64,000 nucleotides of DNA, taken from the NCBI GenBank assembly GCA_019113985.1, contig DXGJ01000062.1:27037-91036 (forward strand), in the 5' to 3' direction. The position numbers were made by a program, and so were the translations under genes. The notes under the pieces were generated by a model. It searched no databases. It worked only from the letters and a program-made list of their open reading frames with translations, and was not told the DNA's origin. The stretch is from Candidatus Levilactobacillus faecigallinarum (GTDB lineage Bacteria; Bacillota; Bacilli; Lactobacillales; Lactobacillaceae). Positions 55,225 to 64,000 of the stretch are shown piece by piece (the first letter of the stretch is position 1; every line of letters begins with the position of its first letter).

Positions 55225-55848
55225 TTGAAAATCATTGGCTTGCTCATCTTAGCCTATCTCTTGGGGGCCATCCCCAACGGCGTCTGGGTCGGGAAACTCT
55301 TCTTCAACACCGACATCCGGCAGTCCGGTTCGGGAAATATCGGGACCACCAACACGTACCGGGTCTTAGGCCCCTACGCAGGGAGTGCCGTGATGGTCCT
55401 CGATATCGCCAAGGGAACCGTCGCGACCCTGTTGCCGACTTGGGGCCACGTAACCACGGTCCTGGGAACGGCGACCCCGTTACTCTTTGGGCTTTTTGCC
55501 ATCCTGGGGCACACGGTCTCCATCTTTGATCATTTCAAGGGTGGTAAGGCCGTGGCGACCTCGGCGGGGATGCTCCTGGCGTATAACCCCATCATGTTCG
55601 TGATTGCTGCGGGCCTGTGGGTCACCCTGATCTACTGGACCAGCATGGTCAGCCTGGCCAGTATGATTGCCTTTTCCCTGATCACCATTATCTCACTATT
55701 TTTCCGGGACCCGTACCTGACGGGCATTGCGTTGGTCCTGACGATTTTTGTCTTCTACCGTCACCGCACCAACATCGTCCGCATTCGGCAGGGAACTGAA
55801 TCCATGGTGCCCTTTGGCCGGGGCTATCACCGCAAGCAGGCAAAATAA
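55225..55848 (+). CDS. plsY: Acyl-phosphate:glycerol-3-phosphate acyltransferase
   Basis: A 207-aa membrane enzyme with about five helices, making lysophosphatidate from acyl-phosphate. Motifs: SGNIGTTNTYRVLG (phosphate loop) and HFKGGKAVATSAG (motif 2). TTG start, GGAGGA seven bases before. Its terminator overlaps the next, opposite, small gene. Confidence 0.95.
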   Translation: MKIIGLLILAYLLGAIPNGVWVGKLFFNTDIRQSGSGNIGTTNTYRVLGPYAGSAVMVLDIAKGTVATLLPTWGHVTTVLGTATPLLFGLFAILGHTVSIFDHFKGGKAVATSAGMLLAYNPIMFVIAAGLWVTLIYWTSMVSLASMIAFSLITIISLFFRDPYLTGIALVLTIFVFYRHRTNIVRIRQGTESMVPFGRGYHRKQAK

Positions 55849-55854
55849 GGCTTC

Positions 55855-55905
55855 AAAAAAGGAGATTAACGTCGCGCCCACCTGGGTGCCCGTTAATCTC
55901 CTTTT
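55855..55905. terminator. Terminator after plsY, overlapping the small gene
   Basis: AAAGGAGATTAACG pairs with CGTTAATCTCCTTT; the right arm contains the stop codon of the 55-aa gene. Confidence 0.8.
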
Positions 55906-56060
55906 GGCTGTGTCTTCGGTTTACTGGTCGCATCATCGGCCTGCATCAAATCGCTGACCTGCTGGTCGTTTAGCGTCTGCATCCACCTAGCGATCTTCGC
56001 CACCCGGTCGCGTTGCTCTGGCGTTAACGTCTTCTTCGGCGTGTGCGGTACTTTGGTCAT
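55893..56060 (-). CDS. Small protein (55 aa)
   Basis: Reads MTKVPHTPKKTLTPEQRDRV and continues AKIARWMQTLNDQQ to QPKGD. GGGAGGGA lies before the ATG. Helical, soluble, Gln/Asp-rich; no recognised family. Its stop codon sits inside the plsY terminator arm, an unusually tight arrangement. Confidence 0.6.
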   Translation of the reverse strand: MTKVPHTPKKTLTPEQRDRVAKIARWMQTLNDQQVSDLMQADDATSKPKTQPKGD

Positions 56061-56136
56061 TCCTATCCCTCCCTTTTTAAATGCATGGGCTCTATCATAC
56101 GGCGAACCGACCGCGCTTGCAAGCCATCACATCGCT

Positions 56137-56168
56137 AAAAAAGCACGACCAACGACTGGCCGTGCTTT
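56137..56168 (-). terminator. Terminator of the epimerase-like gene
   Basis: AAGCACG-ACCA pairs with TGGC-CGTGCTT; T-rich on the minus strand. Confidence 0.65.
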
Positions 56169-56173
56169 GAAAG

Positions 56174-57049
56174 TTAGAAATACGTGATTTGGTAACTGGC
56201 ATCGAACCGCTGACCGGCTGCCAGGTGGTGAATCGCCACCTTGGTATCCAAGTCACCCGTCGCCTGAACGTCGTCGGCCAGCCCCCACCAGGGTTCCAGA
56301 CACACGAACGGCGCCTGCTTGGGATACGGTGACCAGATACCAAGGTACGGGGCCGCCACGGTCAGGGCCACGCCATGGTCGTTCTTGGGCGTACTGATCA
56401 TCACGGTGGTCTCCCGGTTATCCAGCGTTAAGACCTGGGCGTCGTGGTCGAACAGGTCGTGGTCTAAGACTAACGGTTTAGTCAGGTCAAGCGGGACGCT
56501 GTGTTGCGTATCGCTATACGGTCCCACTAACGGTACCCGCTGGTAGACCTGCTTCGGGGCGACTCGCACGTTGTAGTCGGTGAAGTCCAGATTGGCATCC
56601 CCCAGGGGCAGGTTGAAGCCGGGATGGGCCCCAAACGAAAACGGCATCTCCTGGGTCCCCTGGTTCGTTACCGTGGCTACCACCGCCAGTTCATGGTCCC
56701 GTAAGGTATAGGTGATGGCGAGTTCGAAGTCAAACGGGTACTTGGTCCGACTTTGGTCGTCTACGGCCAGGGTCAGGGTCACCGTGGTGTCGGTCTGGGC
56801 CGCAACCGTAAACTGGCGGTCACGGGCAAAACCGTGTTGGGTCATCTGATAGGTGGTGCCGTTGACCCGGTACTGGTTATCCTGTAGCCGCCCCACGATG
56901 GGGAACAGGAACGGTGCGTGGCGCCCCCAATAGGCCTTGTCCGCCTGCCACATGTACTCCAGGTAGCTCTGGTTATCCTTGACGCTGGTCAGTTCGGCCC
57001 CCAACGCGTTGATTTGAACCGTTAAATAATCATTTTTAAGTGTTAACAT
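56174..57049 (-). CDS. Aldose 1-epimerase family protein (GalM/LacX-like)
   Basis: A 291-aa beta-sandwich sugar-epimerase-like protein. Conserved Arg/His in MTQHGFARDRQF and PFSFGAHPGFNLP, and late Glu in FVCLEPWWGLADD. The LacX-like subgroup acts on unknown sugars. GGGAGG before ATG. Same strand as hslUV but with a terminator between. Confidence 0.85.
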   Translation of the reverse strand: MLTLKNDYLTVQINALGAELTSVKDNQSYLEYMWQADKAYWGRHAPFLFPIVGRLQDNQYRVNGTTYQMTQHGFARDRQFTVAAQTDTTVTLTLAVDDQSRTKYPFDFELAITYTLRDHELAVVATVTNQGTQEMPFSFGAHPGFNLPLGDANLDFTDYNVRVAPKQVYQRVPLVGPYSDTQHSVPLDLTKPLVLDHDLFDHDAQVLTLDNRETTVMISTPKNDHGVALTVAAPYLGIWSPYPKQAPFVCLEPWWGLADDVQATGDLDTKVAIHHLAAGQRFDASYQITYF

Positions 57050-57072
57050 CTAACTGCCTCCCACTGTCTATG

Positions 57073-57097
57073 TAAAAGGACGCGGTTTCCCACGTCC
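57073..57097 (-). terminator. Terminator of the xerC-hslVU operon
   Basis: GGACG-GG pairs with CC-CGTCC, then T4 on the minus strand, just downstream of the hslU stop. Confidence 0.55.
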
Positions 57098-57109
57098 CCC
57101 TGAAACGGA

Positions 57110-58522
57110 TTAAAGAATGTACCGGGACAGGTCCTTGTTCTCGACGATGTCTCCGATTTTATCATTAACGTAGTTCTCGGTGATGGTCACATCCCCGCTC
57201 CCCATATCCGGCCCTTCGTAGAGCAGGTCTTCCAGGAGTTTTTCGAGGACGGTCTGGAGCCGCCGTGCGCCAATGTTTTGGTTCTCGTGGTTCAGCTCAA
57301 AGGCCAGTTCGGCGATGCGCTCGATGGCCTCCATGGTAAAGGTCACCTTCACGTTGTCCGTACCGATCAACGCAATGTATTGCTTGACCAACGCGTTGTT
57401 AGGTTCCGTCAGGATGCGGACGAAGTCTTCCTTGCTCAGGTCGTTCAACTCAACCCGAATCGGGAAACGTCCCTGTAATTCAGCAATCAGGTCGCTGGGC
57501 TTGGATTCGGCAAACGCACCAGCCGCGATGAACAGGATGTGGTCGGTATCGATGTTACCGTACTTAGTCTTGACCTGGGTTCCCTCGACGATTGGTAAGA
57601 TGTCCCGTTGGACCCCCTCACGGGAAACGTCGCCGCTGTTTTGGCTGTTGCCCTTGGCAATCTTATCGATTTCGTCCAGGAAGATGATCCCCGTGTTTTG
57701 GGCCCGCAGGATGGCATCGTGATTGATGTCGGCGTTGTTGACCAGCTTTTCGGATTCTTCGGAGATCAGAATCTCCCGGGCTTCAGCGACCGTGACCGTG
57801 CGCTTGATGCGCTTCTTGGGCATGATGGACCCCAGGGTGTCGTTCAAGTCAATCCCCATCTGGCCCAGCATGTTGTTATCGGTGGCGTTAGCCTGTTGGG
57901 GGTCGTCCATCTCAATCTCGACCATGTTGTTCTCCAACAGGCCCTTGTTCAACTGTTCGGTCAACGATAGCCGTTGGTTCCGAATCTCGTCGGTGACTTC
58001 TTCGTCCTGACCCGGTGCGGTCGGCGTTTGACCGTTTTGCATCTGGGAGAACATGTTCATCATGTTGGCGAAGTCGTTGTTGTTAGCGTTGGCCTTCTTC
58101 TTGGCGGGGGCTAGCAACTTGACCAGGCGCTTGTTGGCCGCTTGGGTGGCGTCGGCCCGCACGTTCTTGAACTGGTCTTGCTTCTCCATGGAAACGGCGA
58201 CTTCGACCAGGTCCCGGACCATCGACTCAACGTCGCGACCCACGTACCCGACCTCGGTAAACTTGCTGGCTTCGACCTTGGTAAAGGGGGCGTGCACGAT
58301 TTTGGCTAACCGCCGGGCGATTTCCGTTTTTCCGACCCCGGTCGGTCCAATCATCAGCATGTTCTTCGGGGAGATTTCCTCCTGCATAGCTGGGTCCAGC
58401 TGCATCCGCCGGTAGCGATTCCGTAGGGCGATGGCGATGGCCTTCTTGGCATCGTCTTGGCCAATAACGTACTCGTTTAAGAGTGACACGATTTCTTTTG
58501 GTGTTTTATTGATTGCATCCAC
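57110..58522 (-). CDS. hslU: ATP-dependent protease ATPase HslU
   Basis: A 470-aa AAA+ unfoldase of the HslUV protease. Walker A GPTGVGKTE, Walker B IIFLDEIDKIA, sensor/Arg region ELQGRFPIRVEL, C-terminal RYIL that inserts into HslV. GTG at 58522 has GGAGGA; longer upstream reading is a shadow of hslV. Long I-domain rich in Asn/Gln as in lactobacilli. Confidence 0.95.
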   Translation of the reverse strand: MDAINKTPKEIVSLLNEYVIGQDDAKKAIAIALRNRYRRMQLDPAMQEEISPKNMLMIGPTGVGKTEIARRLAKIVHAPFTKVEASKFTEVGYVGRDVESMVRDLVEVAVSMEKQDQFKNVRADATQAANKRLVKLLAPAKKKANANNNDFANMMNMFSQMQNGQTPTAPGQDEEVTDEIRNQRLSLTEQLNKGLLENNMVEIEMDDPQQANATDNNMLGQMGIDLNDTLGSIMPKKRIKRTVTVAEAREILISEESEKLVNNADINHDAILRAQNTGIIFLDEIDKIAKGNSQNSGDVSREGVQRDILPIVEGTQVKTKYGNIDTDHILFIAAGAFAESKPSDLIAELQGRFPIRVELNDLSKEDFVRILTEPNNALVKQYIALIGTDNVKVTFTMEAIERIAELAFELNHENQNIGARRLQTVLEKLLEDLLYEGPDMGSGDVTITENYVNDKIGDIVENKDLSRYIL

Positions 58523-58541
58523 GATAGCTGTTCCTCCGTTC

Positions 58542-59084
58542 CTAGAGTTCTTCAGAAATGACGTTTTCGTTGGTAAAGATGTCGATCCCACCGGCGATGT
58601 GAATGGCACTTTCGGCAATTTCCTTAGCCGTCATGTCGGGAGCGTGGTGGTGTAAGGCCGTCGCGGCGGCTAAGGCAAAGTTCCCACCGGAACCAATGGC
58701 CAGGATGTCGTCGTCGGGAGCAATCACTTCACCGGACCCGGAGACCAGGAGCATCTCATCCTTGTCCATCACGATCAGCAGGGCTTCCAGCTTCTGGAGC
58801 GCCTGGTCGGACCGCCACTGCTTGGCGAGTTCGACCGCGGCCCGTTGCAGGTTACCACTGTATTCGTTCAGTTGACTTTCAAACTTCTCTTCGAGGTTGA
58901 AGGCATCGGCCACACTCCCGGCGAACCCAACAACGACCTTATCGTTGTAGATCCGACGAATCTTGTGAGCGGTCCCCTTCATAATGACCTTTTCCCCCAT
59001 GGTGACTTGACCGTCGCCGGCCATGGCGTTGTGCCCGTTATGACGAACGGCACAGATTGTGGTTGCTTCAAATTTTACTGGCAT
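58542..59084 (-). CDS. hslV: ATP-dependent protease subunit HslV
   Basis: A 180-aa Ntn hydrolase. [10 protein letters not shown] with the catalytic Thr occurs after a short MPVKFEA leader; [15 protein letters not shown] and [11 protein letters not shown] are typical. The leader is longer than in enteric HslV and would need removal or a serine-type alternative. AAGGAG before ATG 59084. Middle of xerC-hslV-hslU. Confidence 0.93.
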   Translation of the reverse strand: MPVKFEATTICAVRHNGHNAMAGDGQVTMGEKVIMKGTAHKIRRIYNDKVVVGFAGSVADAFNLEEKFESQLNEYSGNLQRAAVELAKQWRSDQALQKLEALLIVMDKDEMLLVSGSGEVIAPDDDILAIGSGGNFALAAATALHHHAPDMTAKEIAESAIHIAGGIDIFTNENVISEEL

Positions 59085-59104
59085 AACCGTATGCTCCTTT
59101 TTTA

Positions 59105-60031
59105 TCATTGCTTATCCGAATCTTCAGTTGCCCGGGGAAAGAACTGGCGGTAGTCCCGCTGGAGGTGTTCCCGGGTCACGTGCGTATAAATCTGGGTGGT
59201 CGACAGGCTACTATGACCCAAGAGTTCTTGGACCGACCGCAAGTCGGCGCCCCGGTTCAGCAGGTGCGTGGCAAACGTGTGCCGCAACATGTGGGGATGG
59301 ATGTCCGTGGTCAGACTACTGCGCTTGATGATCTGATTCAGTAGGTAGGTCACCCCGGCCGCCGTGATCTGCTGCCCACGGTGGTTTACGAACACAAAAT
59401 CGTGGTGCTGGTCGTTGGCCGCCATCAATGGCGTACGGGCCGCCGTGAAGTAACGTTCGAGGGCGTCACTCGCATAATGGCCAAACGGCACGTAACGTTG
59501 CTTATTGCCCTTCCCGGTGATCAGCATCAGCCGGTTATCGAAGTCAATAGCCGCCAGCGTCAGGTTCACGCATTCACTGACCCGCATCCCCGTGCCGTAT
59601 AGCACTTCCAGCAACGCGGAATCGCGGGTGGCAAGTTGAGCATTGGGGTTGGCCGCGGCAGCTGTGAACAGCGCCGTCATCTCCCGTTCGTAGAAGAAGC
59701 GCGGCAGATGGTTCTGGTGCTTCTTCAGTTGAACGTAGGCGAACGGATCATCCGTGGCAAGCTGATTGCTCATCAGGAAGCTGTAGAAGGACCGTAGCGT
59801 CGATAGCTTGCGGGCAATCGTGGTCCGTGCGTAGTGCTGATCGTACAGGTGACTCAGAAAGACTTCCACGTCGAGTTGATCGACCTGGTCCCAGGGCTTG
59901 GTTCCGCCGTTATCGGCCAGAAACTGCCAAAACTCCGTGAGATCCTCGTGGTAGGCCCGCACAGTCTCGGACGAGTACTGGCGTTCCCCCCGCAGGTAGG
60001 TCATAAATTCTGAAACGGTTTGATCTTGCAT
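59105..60031 (-). CDS. xerC: Tyrosine recombinase XerC
   Basis: A 308-aa tyrosine recombinase. N-terminal SAM-like DNA-binding domain; catalytic Arg in [12 protein letters not shown], Lys in [20 protein letters not shown], and [15 protein letters not shown] with the nucleophile Tyr. First gene of the xerC-hslV-hslU operon, equivalent to codV-clpQY. GGAGGG before ATG. The presence of XerS in the same window makes its role in dimer resolution uncertain. Confidence 0.9.
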   Translation of the reverse strand: MQDQTVSEFMTYLRGERQYSSETVRAYHEDLTEFWQFLADNGGTKPWDQVDQLDVEVFLSHLYDQHYARTTIARKLSTLRSFYSFLMSNQLATDDPFAYVQLKKHQNHLPRFFYEREMTALFTAAAANPNAQLATRDSALLEVLYGTGMRVSECVNLTLAAIDFDNRLMLITGKGNKQRYVPFGHYASDALERYFTAARTPLMAANDQHHDFVFVNHRGQQITAAGVTYLLNQIIKRSSLTTDIHPHMLRHTFATHLLNRGADLRSVQELLGHSSLSTTQIYTHVTREHLQRDYRQFFPRATEDSDKQ

Positions 60032-60241
60032 CTAACATCCCTCCTGCACATCTGTAATGCTAGCAAACGATTTCTAAAAACACAACTAACTCATCAGACC
60101 ACGGGGTCCGAGCGACCGTAACCGCTTCATAGGTTAGTGTACCATCCAGACGGGCGACCGTCCTAACATCCCGACCGCAGATTTCTTAGTGTCTAGGACC
60201 CAGCACCCGCTGGCGGGTGTCGCCAATCTTCACATAAATGC

Positions 60242-60277
60242 AAAAAACGCAACGTCCAAAGACGTCACGTTTTGCGG
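60242..60277 (-). terminator. Terminator of topA
   Basis: AACG-CAACGTC pairs with GACGT-CACGTT; on the minus strand it ends in T6 just after the topA stop. Confidence 0.75.
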
Positions 60278-60279
60278 AA

Positions 60280-62391
60280 TTACTTTTGGGGTGCTTCTTC
60301 GTAGTCGCCGTTCGGGCAGACGATTTGACTGCCGCCGCGGATTTTCTTGCTGACCAGATAGTGGCCGTCCTTCGGGCAATCCCGGCCCACGGGCTTATCC
60401 CATGAGACAAAATCACAGTCCGGATAACGGGAACAACCGTAGAAGATTCGGTTCTTCTTGGACTTGCGTTCGATGACCTGGCCCTTGTGACAAACCGGGC
60501 AGACCACGCCGATTTCCTTAACGATTGGCTTGGTGTTCCGGCAGTCTGGGAAGCGCGAGCAGGCATAGAACTTACCGTAACGGCCCATCTTGATGACCAT
60601 TGGGGCCCCGCAGATGTCACAGTCGAAGCCGGCGGGTTCATCGCGAATCTGAATCTTCTCGATGGCATCCTCGGCGTGAGAGACTTCGGTCGAGAATGGC
60701 TTATAGAAGTCATCAATGACTTTGACCCAATCCTGCTTACCGGCTTCAATGCCATCCAGCTCGTCTTCCAAGCCGGCCGTGAAACCGACATTGACGATGT
60801 CTGGGAAGTAGTCCTTGATGATCTTATCGACGATTTCGCCCAGCTCGGTGGGTTCAAACCGCCGGCCGACCAACTTCACGTAGTAGCGCCGTTGAATCGT
60901 ATCCAGTGTTGGGGCGTAGGTCGATGGTCGACCGACACCATTTTCTTCCAGTGCCTTGATCAGGTTGGCTTCGGAGTAGCGTGCCGGCGGCTGGGTGAAG
61001 TGTTGGGCCGGGTCGGTCTTGGCCAGGGTGACCTGGTCGCCGATTTCAAGGTCAGGCAACAAGTTATCCTTTTCCTTACCATCCTTATAAATCTTCAGGA
61101 ACCCTTCAAACTTCATCTTTGACCCGTTGGCCCGGAAGGTCACACCGTTCTGTTCGATGGTCACGGCCATGGTGTCCATGATGGCGTTGGTCATCTGGCT
61201 CGCCACGAACCGGTTCCAGATCAACTGGTAAAGCCGGAACTGGTCTTTGCTCAACCGGTCCTTTAAGCTGGCTGGCGTCCGGAAGACCGAGGTCGGCCGG
61301 ATGGCTTCATGGGCGTCCTGGGCGCCTTCGGGCAGCTTCCCCTTGATAGGCTTGGTGGCGGCGTATTCCGCTCCGTACTTCTCATGTAAGAAGGTCGAGG
61401 CTTCATGCTTGGCTAAGCTCGAGATTCGAGTCGAGTCGGTCCGCATATAGGTAATGAGCCCCTGCGTGCCTTCCTTCCCCAGGTTGATTCCTTCGTAGAG
61501 CTGTTGGGCGGCCATCATGGTCTTCCGGGTCCGGAAGTTGAGCTTCCGGTTGGCGTCTTGTTGCATGGAACTGGTGGTAAACGGTGGTTGTGGTGTTCGT
61601 TTGCGTTCCTTACGAACCACGTTGGTGATGTCGAAGGCTTGCGACTTGTCGATCTGGCCCAGGATGTCCTGTACCGCTGCGTTGTCCTTCAGGCCCATCT
61701 TCTTGCCCTTGAGACCGTAAAAGCTGGCCGCAAACTGACTGCGGGCCTTCTTGAACTCGCCGTCGATGGTCCAGTATTCCTCGGGCTTAAAGGCCTTGAT
61801 CTCGTTCTCACGTTCGATAATCAGGGCCAGGGCGATGGATTGCACCCGCCCGGCACTCAGGCCCTTCTTGACCTTTTTCCACAGCAATGGGGAGATGGAA
61901 TACCCCACCAAGCGGTCCAAAATCCGTCGCGCTTGTTGGGCGTTGACCAGGTCCATATCAATAGTCCGGGGCGTCTTGAAGGCTTCCTTCACGGCGTCCT
62001 TGGTGATTTCGTTAAAGGTCACCCGGTTCTTGGCCGTCACGTCCAGGTTCAGGATGTGGGCCAGGTGCCAGGCAATCGATTCCCCCTCACGGTCAGGGTC
62101 AGACGCGAGGTACACGGCCTTGGCTTTTTTCGCCTCGGACCGTAAGCTCTTGATGACGTCACCCTTCCCCCGAATCGAGATATAGTGGGGGTCGTAGTTG
62201 TTCTCAAAGTCGATTCCCATCGAACTCTTCGGTAGGTCGCGGACGTGGCCCAGGCTAGGGACCACTTTGTAGGTGCGGCCTAAATACTTTTCAATTGTTT
62301 TCGCTTTGGCAGGTGATTCCACAATCACCAATTTTTTTTGCGTTTTTTTACGCTTGCGCGTACTTGTGCTGGTTTTCGCCTTGGTTGGCAA
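60280..62391 (-). CDS. topA: DNA topoisomerase I
   Basis: A 703-aa type IA topoisomerase. TOPRIM ([24 protein letters not shown]), active-site Tyr in [12 protein letters not shown], then three C-terminal zinc-ribbon modules (CDICGAP...CSRFPDC; CPVCHKG...CSRYPDC; a degenerate CPKDG...CPNGD). Relaxes negative supercoils. TTG start with GAGGGAG. Confidence 0.95.
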   Translation of the reverse strand: MPTKAKTSTSTRKRKKTQKKLVIVESPAKAKTIEKYLGRTYKVVPSLGHVRDLPKSSMGIDFENNYDPHYISIRGKGDVIKSLRSEAKKAKAVYLASDPDREGESIAWHLAHILNLDVTAKNRVTFNEITKDAVKEAFKTPRTIDMDLVNAQQARRILDRLVGYSISPLLWKKVKKGLSAGRVQSIALALIIERENEIKAFKPEEYWTIDGEFKKARSQFAASFYGLKGKKMGLKDNAAVQDILGQIDKSQAFDITNVVRKERKRTPQPPFTTSSMQQDANRKLNFRTRKTMMAAQQLYEGINLGKEGTQGLITYMRTDSTRISSLAKHEASTFLHEKYGAEYAATKPIKGKLPEGAQDAHEAIRPTSVFRTPASLKDRLSKDQFRLYQLIWNRFVASQMTNAIMDTMAVTIEQNGVTFRANGSKMKFEGFLKIYKDGKEKDNLLPDLEIGDQVTLAKTDPAQHFTQPPARYSEANLIKALEENGVGRPSTYAPTLDTIQRRYYVKLVGRRFEPTELGEIVDKIIKDYFPDIVNVGFTAGLEDELDGIEAGKQDWVKVIDDFYKPFSTEVSHAEDAIEKIQIRDEPAGFDCDICGAPMVIKMGRYGKFYACSRFPDCRNTKPIVKEIGVVCPVCHKGQVIERKSKKNRIFYGCSRYPDCDFVSWDKPVGRDCPKDGHYLVSKKIRGGSQIVCPNGDYEEAPQK

Positions 62392-62524
62392 TGCGCATTA
62401 CTCCCTCAAATGGTTGGCGCAAAAAGCCCAATTTACTGGGGTTCTTTGTGCCGACAGACTTATTTTTGGACGAATTATTAGTTCGCGTAACTCTTCACTA
62501 TAATCCAACTCATAGTATTTCAAG

Positions 62525-63415
62525 TCATAGCCGCTTGTCAACTAAAAGTTCTTCTATTATATGTTCGGAATTCAAGATTGGTTTCGCCCCGGCCAGAATC
62601 AGTTCGTTGGTGCCGACCGAGTTGGGGGCGTCGATGGGCCCCGGTACGGCTAGGACGTTGCGGTTCTCCTGCAGGGCAAAATTGGCCGTAATCAAGGACC
62701 CCGAATGGTGGGCCGCCTCGACCACCAATAGGCTCTGAGCCAACCCGGCAATCAGTCTATTTCGTTCCACAAATTGAAATTTCTGGGGCCCTTGCGACCA
62801 GGGGTACTCTGAAATCACCAGGTGGTGCTGGGTCAGGTGGGTCATTAAGGCCCGGTTGCCCGCGGGGTAACACCGCCCTAAGCCGGTCCCCACCACCGCA
62901 ATCGTGGCACCACGATGGGCAACGGCGACCTGGTGACTCAACGTATCAACGCCCTGGGCCAGGCCCGAGACGATGCAGACCCGTTGGCGGACGATTTCCG
63001 GTAGTAGCTGGCGCATGGCCCGCACCGCATAGGGGGTGGGATGCCGCGACCCCACTACCGCGAGCTGGGGATGCGTCAGGTGGTGCCAATCCCCCAGGTA
63101 GTAGAGGACCACCGGGGGTTCGTAGATTTCTCGCAGCTGCGCGGGATAAGCGGGATCTGCTAGGGTCACCGCCCGGCAATTTTGCAGGTTGCCCCGCACC
63201 CGTTGCCCCAGCTCCGGAGTGAACAGGTGGCGGCGCACAGCCAACGCCTGTTTGGTCTCACCGGGGACCGCCGCCAGCAACCGGGTCAGCACGGTTGGGG
63301 TCACACGCACAATCTCCGCGTCGACCAGCCACCCCCACCAGTTCAAGATAGTTCGGCGGCCAACGCCGGGAATTAAAGGTAACCGTAGCAAAAAATCACG
63401 TCGTGTCAGGTGCAT
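62525..63415 (-). CDS. dprA: DNA-processing protein DprA
   Basis: A 296-aa ssDNA-binding RecA loader for transformation. Rossmann core LAVVGSRHPTPYAVR, IVSGLAQGVDTLSHQVA, GLGRCYPAGNRALM, and FVERNRLIAGLAQ. ATG 63415 has AGGAGG; upstream in-frame ATG does not. Between rnhB and topA as usual. Confidence 0.95.
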   Translation of the reverse strand: MHLTRRDFLLRLPLIPGVGRRTILNWWGWLVDAEIVRVTPTVLTRLLAAVPGETKQALAVRRHLFTPELGQRVRGNLQNCRAVTLADPAYPAQLREIYEPPVVLYYLGDWHHLTHPQLAVVGSRHPTPYAVRAMRQLLPEIVRQRVCIVSGLAQGVDTLSHQVAVAHRGATIAVVGTGLGRCYPAGNRALMTHLTQHHLVISEYPWSQGPQKFQFVERNRLIAGLAQSLLVVEAAHHSGSLITANFALQENRNVLAVPGPIDAPNSVGTNELILAGAKPILNSEHIIEELLVDKRL

Positions 63416-63469
63416 GGCACCCACCTCCTAAAAGAATCCTTTAGGCATAACTCCGTGATTTTTTAAAAT

Positions 63470-64000
63470 TTATTTGACTTGATTTAAAGCGGCCTTCACC
63501 GGAGCGAAACTCCGCCGATGAATGGACGTCACGCCCCGGTCGGCCAATCCTGTCAGGTGCTCAGCCGTGCCGTACCCGGCGTTCTGGGCGAACCCGTACC
63601 CCGGATATAACCGATCGTAGCTGACCATCAAATGGTCCCGAAAGACCTTGGCCACGATACTGGCAGCCGCCACACTGGCGCTCTTGGCATCCCCCTTGAT
63701 CAACCGCGTCTGGGGCAGGTCCACCGGAATCTGCATCGCGTCCACGATAAGGTGCTGGGGCGCGATGCCCAGTCCCAAGACCGCCCGTTGCATGGCGACC
63801 CGGGTGGCCTGATAAATGTTTAGTTGGTCGATCAGTTGGGGACTGGCCACCCCAATGCTAACGGCTTCGGCCTTCGCCAAAATAATGGGATAGAGCCGTT
63901 CGCGTTCCTTCGGGGTCAACTGCTTCGAATCGTTGACCAGAGGCACGTCGAAGTCCGGCGGCAAGATTGCCGCGCAGGTAATCACGGGACCGGCCAGGGG
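63470..64000 (-). CDS. rnhB: Ribonuclease HII, 3' part
   Basis: C-terminal 176 residues, 5' end outside the window (reading enters as [14 protein letters not shown], following the missing DEVGRG). Asp in [29 protein letters not shown] and later family segments are intact. Removes ribonucleotides from DNA. Confidence 0.93.
   Translation of the reverse strand, partial: PLAGPVITCAAILPPDFDVPLVNDSKQLTPKERERLYPIILAKAEAVSIGVASPQLIDQLNIYQATRVAMQRAVLGLGIAPQHLIVDAMQIPVDLPQTRLIKGDAKSASVAAASIVAKVFRDHLMVSYDRLYPGYGFAQNAGYGTAEHLTGLADRGVTSIHRRSFAPVKAALNQVK

Noticed and set aside
1..64000. CRISPR array, tRNA or rRNA genes
   Set aside because: No regularly spaced repeat-spacer pattern, tRNA cloverleaf or rRNA core sequence was recognised.

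Overview
The window looks like chromosomal DNA of a lactic acid bacterium in the family Lactobacillaceae. Gene order and protein types such as xerC-hslV-hslU beside topA-dprA-rnhB, ppaC, XerS and MsrA/MsrB point there, and a Levilactobacillus-like genus is my best guess by inference. Core genes are visibly GC-rich in their third codon positions. Several stretches are clearly AT-richer and look acquired. No rRNA, tRNA or CRISPR array was seen.

Positions 1-16.9 kb: a two-gene ABC exporter, a secreted protein, then an AT-rich two-gene unit at 2.9-8.6 kb. That unit encodes a DinG/XPD-type helicase fused to a PD-(D/E)XK-like nuclease, followed by a large protein whose C-terminus resembles PIWI/Argonaute proteins. 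Next come a DUF915 lipoprotein hydrolase, a three-gene toxin-antitoxin-SecB-like chaperone (TAC) module, tex, and two divergent regulator/oxidoreductase pairs (TetR with a quinone oxidoreductase, MerR with an SDR).

Positions 17-25 kb are a graveyard and landing zone: an orphan MazE-like gene, two related copies of a DinJ/YafQ locus (both with broken toxins), a MazEF pair whose toxin has an early stop, an IS3-family element, IS30-like remnants and a 30-bp direct repeat. The repeat brackets an esterase, a membrane protein resembling the Pyr4/PaxB terpene cyclase family, and a TetR regulator. XerS follows.

Positions 26-42.6 kb hold a well-formed promoter-terminator pair without a gene (sRNA candidate), a beta-lactamase-like secreted enzyme, a YhgE-like membrane protein with a divergent TetR, and a LysR-linked redox cluster of SDR, NmrA-like, PEBP, cupin and cyclophilin-like genes. 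A second partly duplicated SDR cluster with an MFS transporter follows, then a MerR ghost and about 1.4 kb of apparently decayed DNA.

Positions 42.6-64 kb are mostly core: a CAP-domain protein, Nudix, MsrA/MsrB, a DUF2087/GIY-YIG/CAT operon, a secreted matrixin-like metalloprotease, PpaC, a LysR regulator, ParC/ParE (with a LexA-type box upstream of parE), PlsY, a GalM-like epimerase, HslU/HslV, XerC, TopA, DprA and the 3' part of RnhB, which runs off the window.
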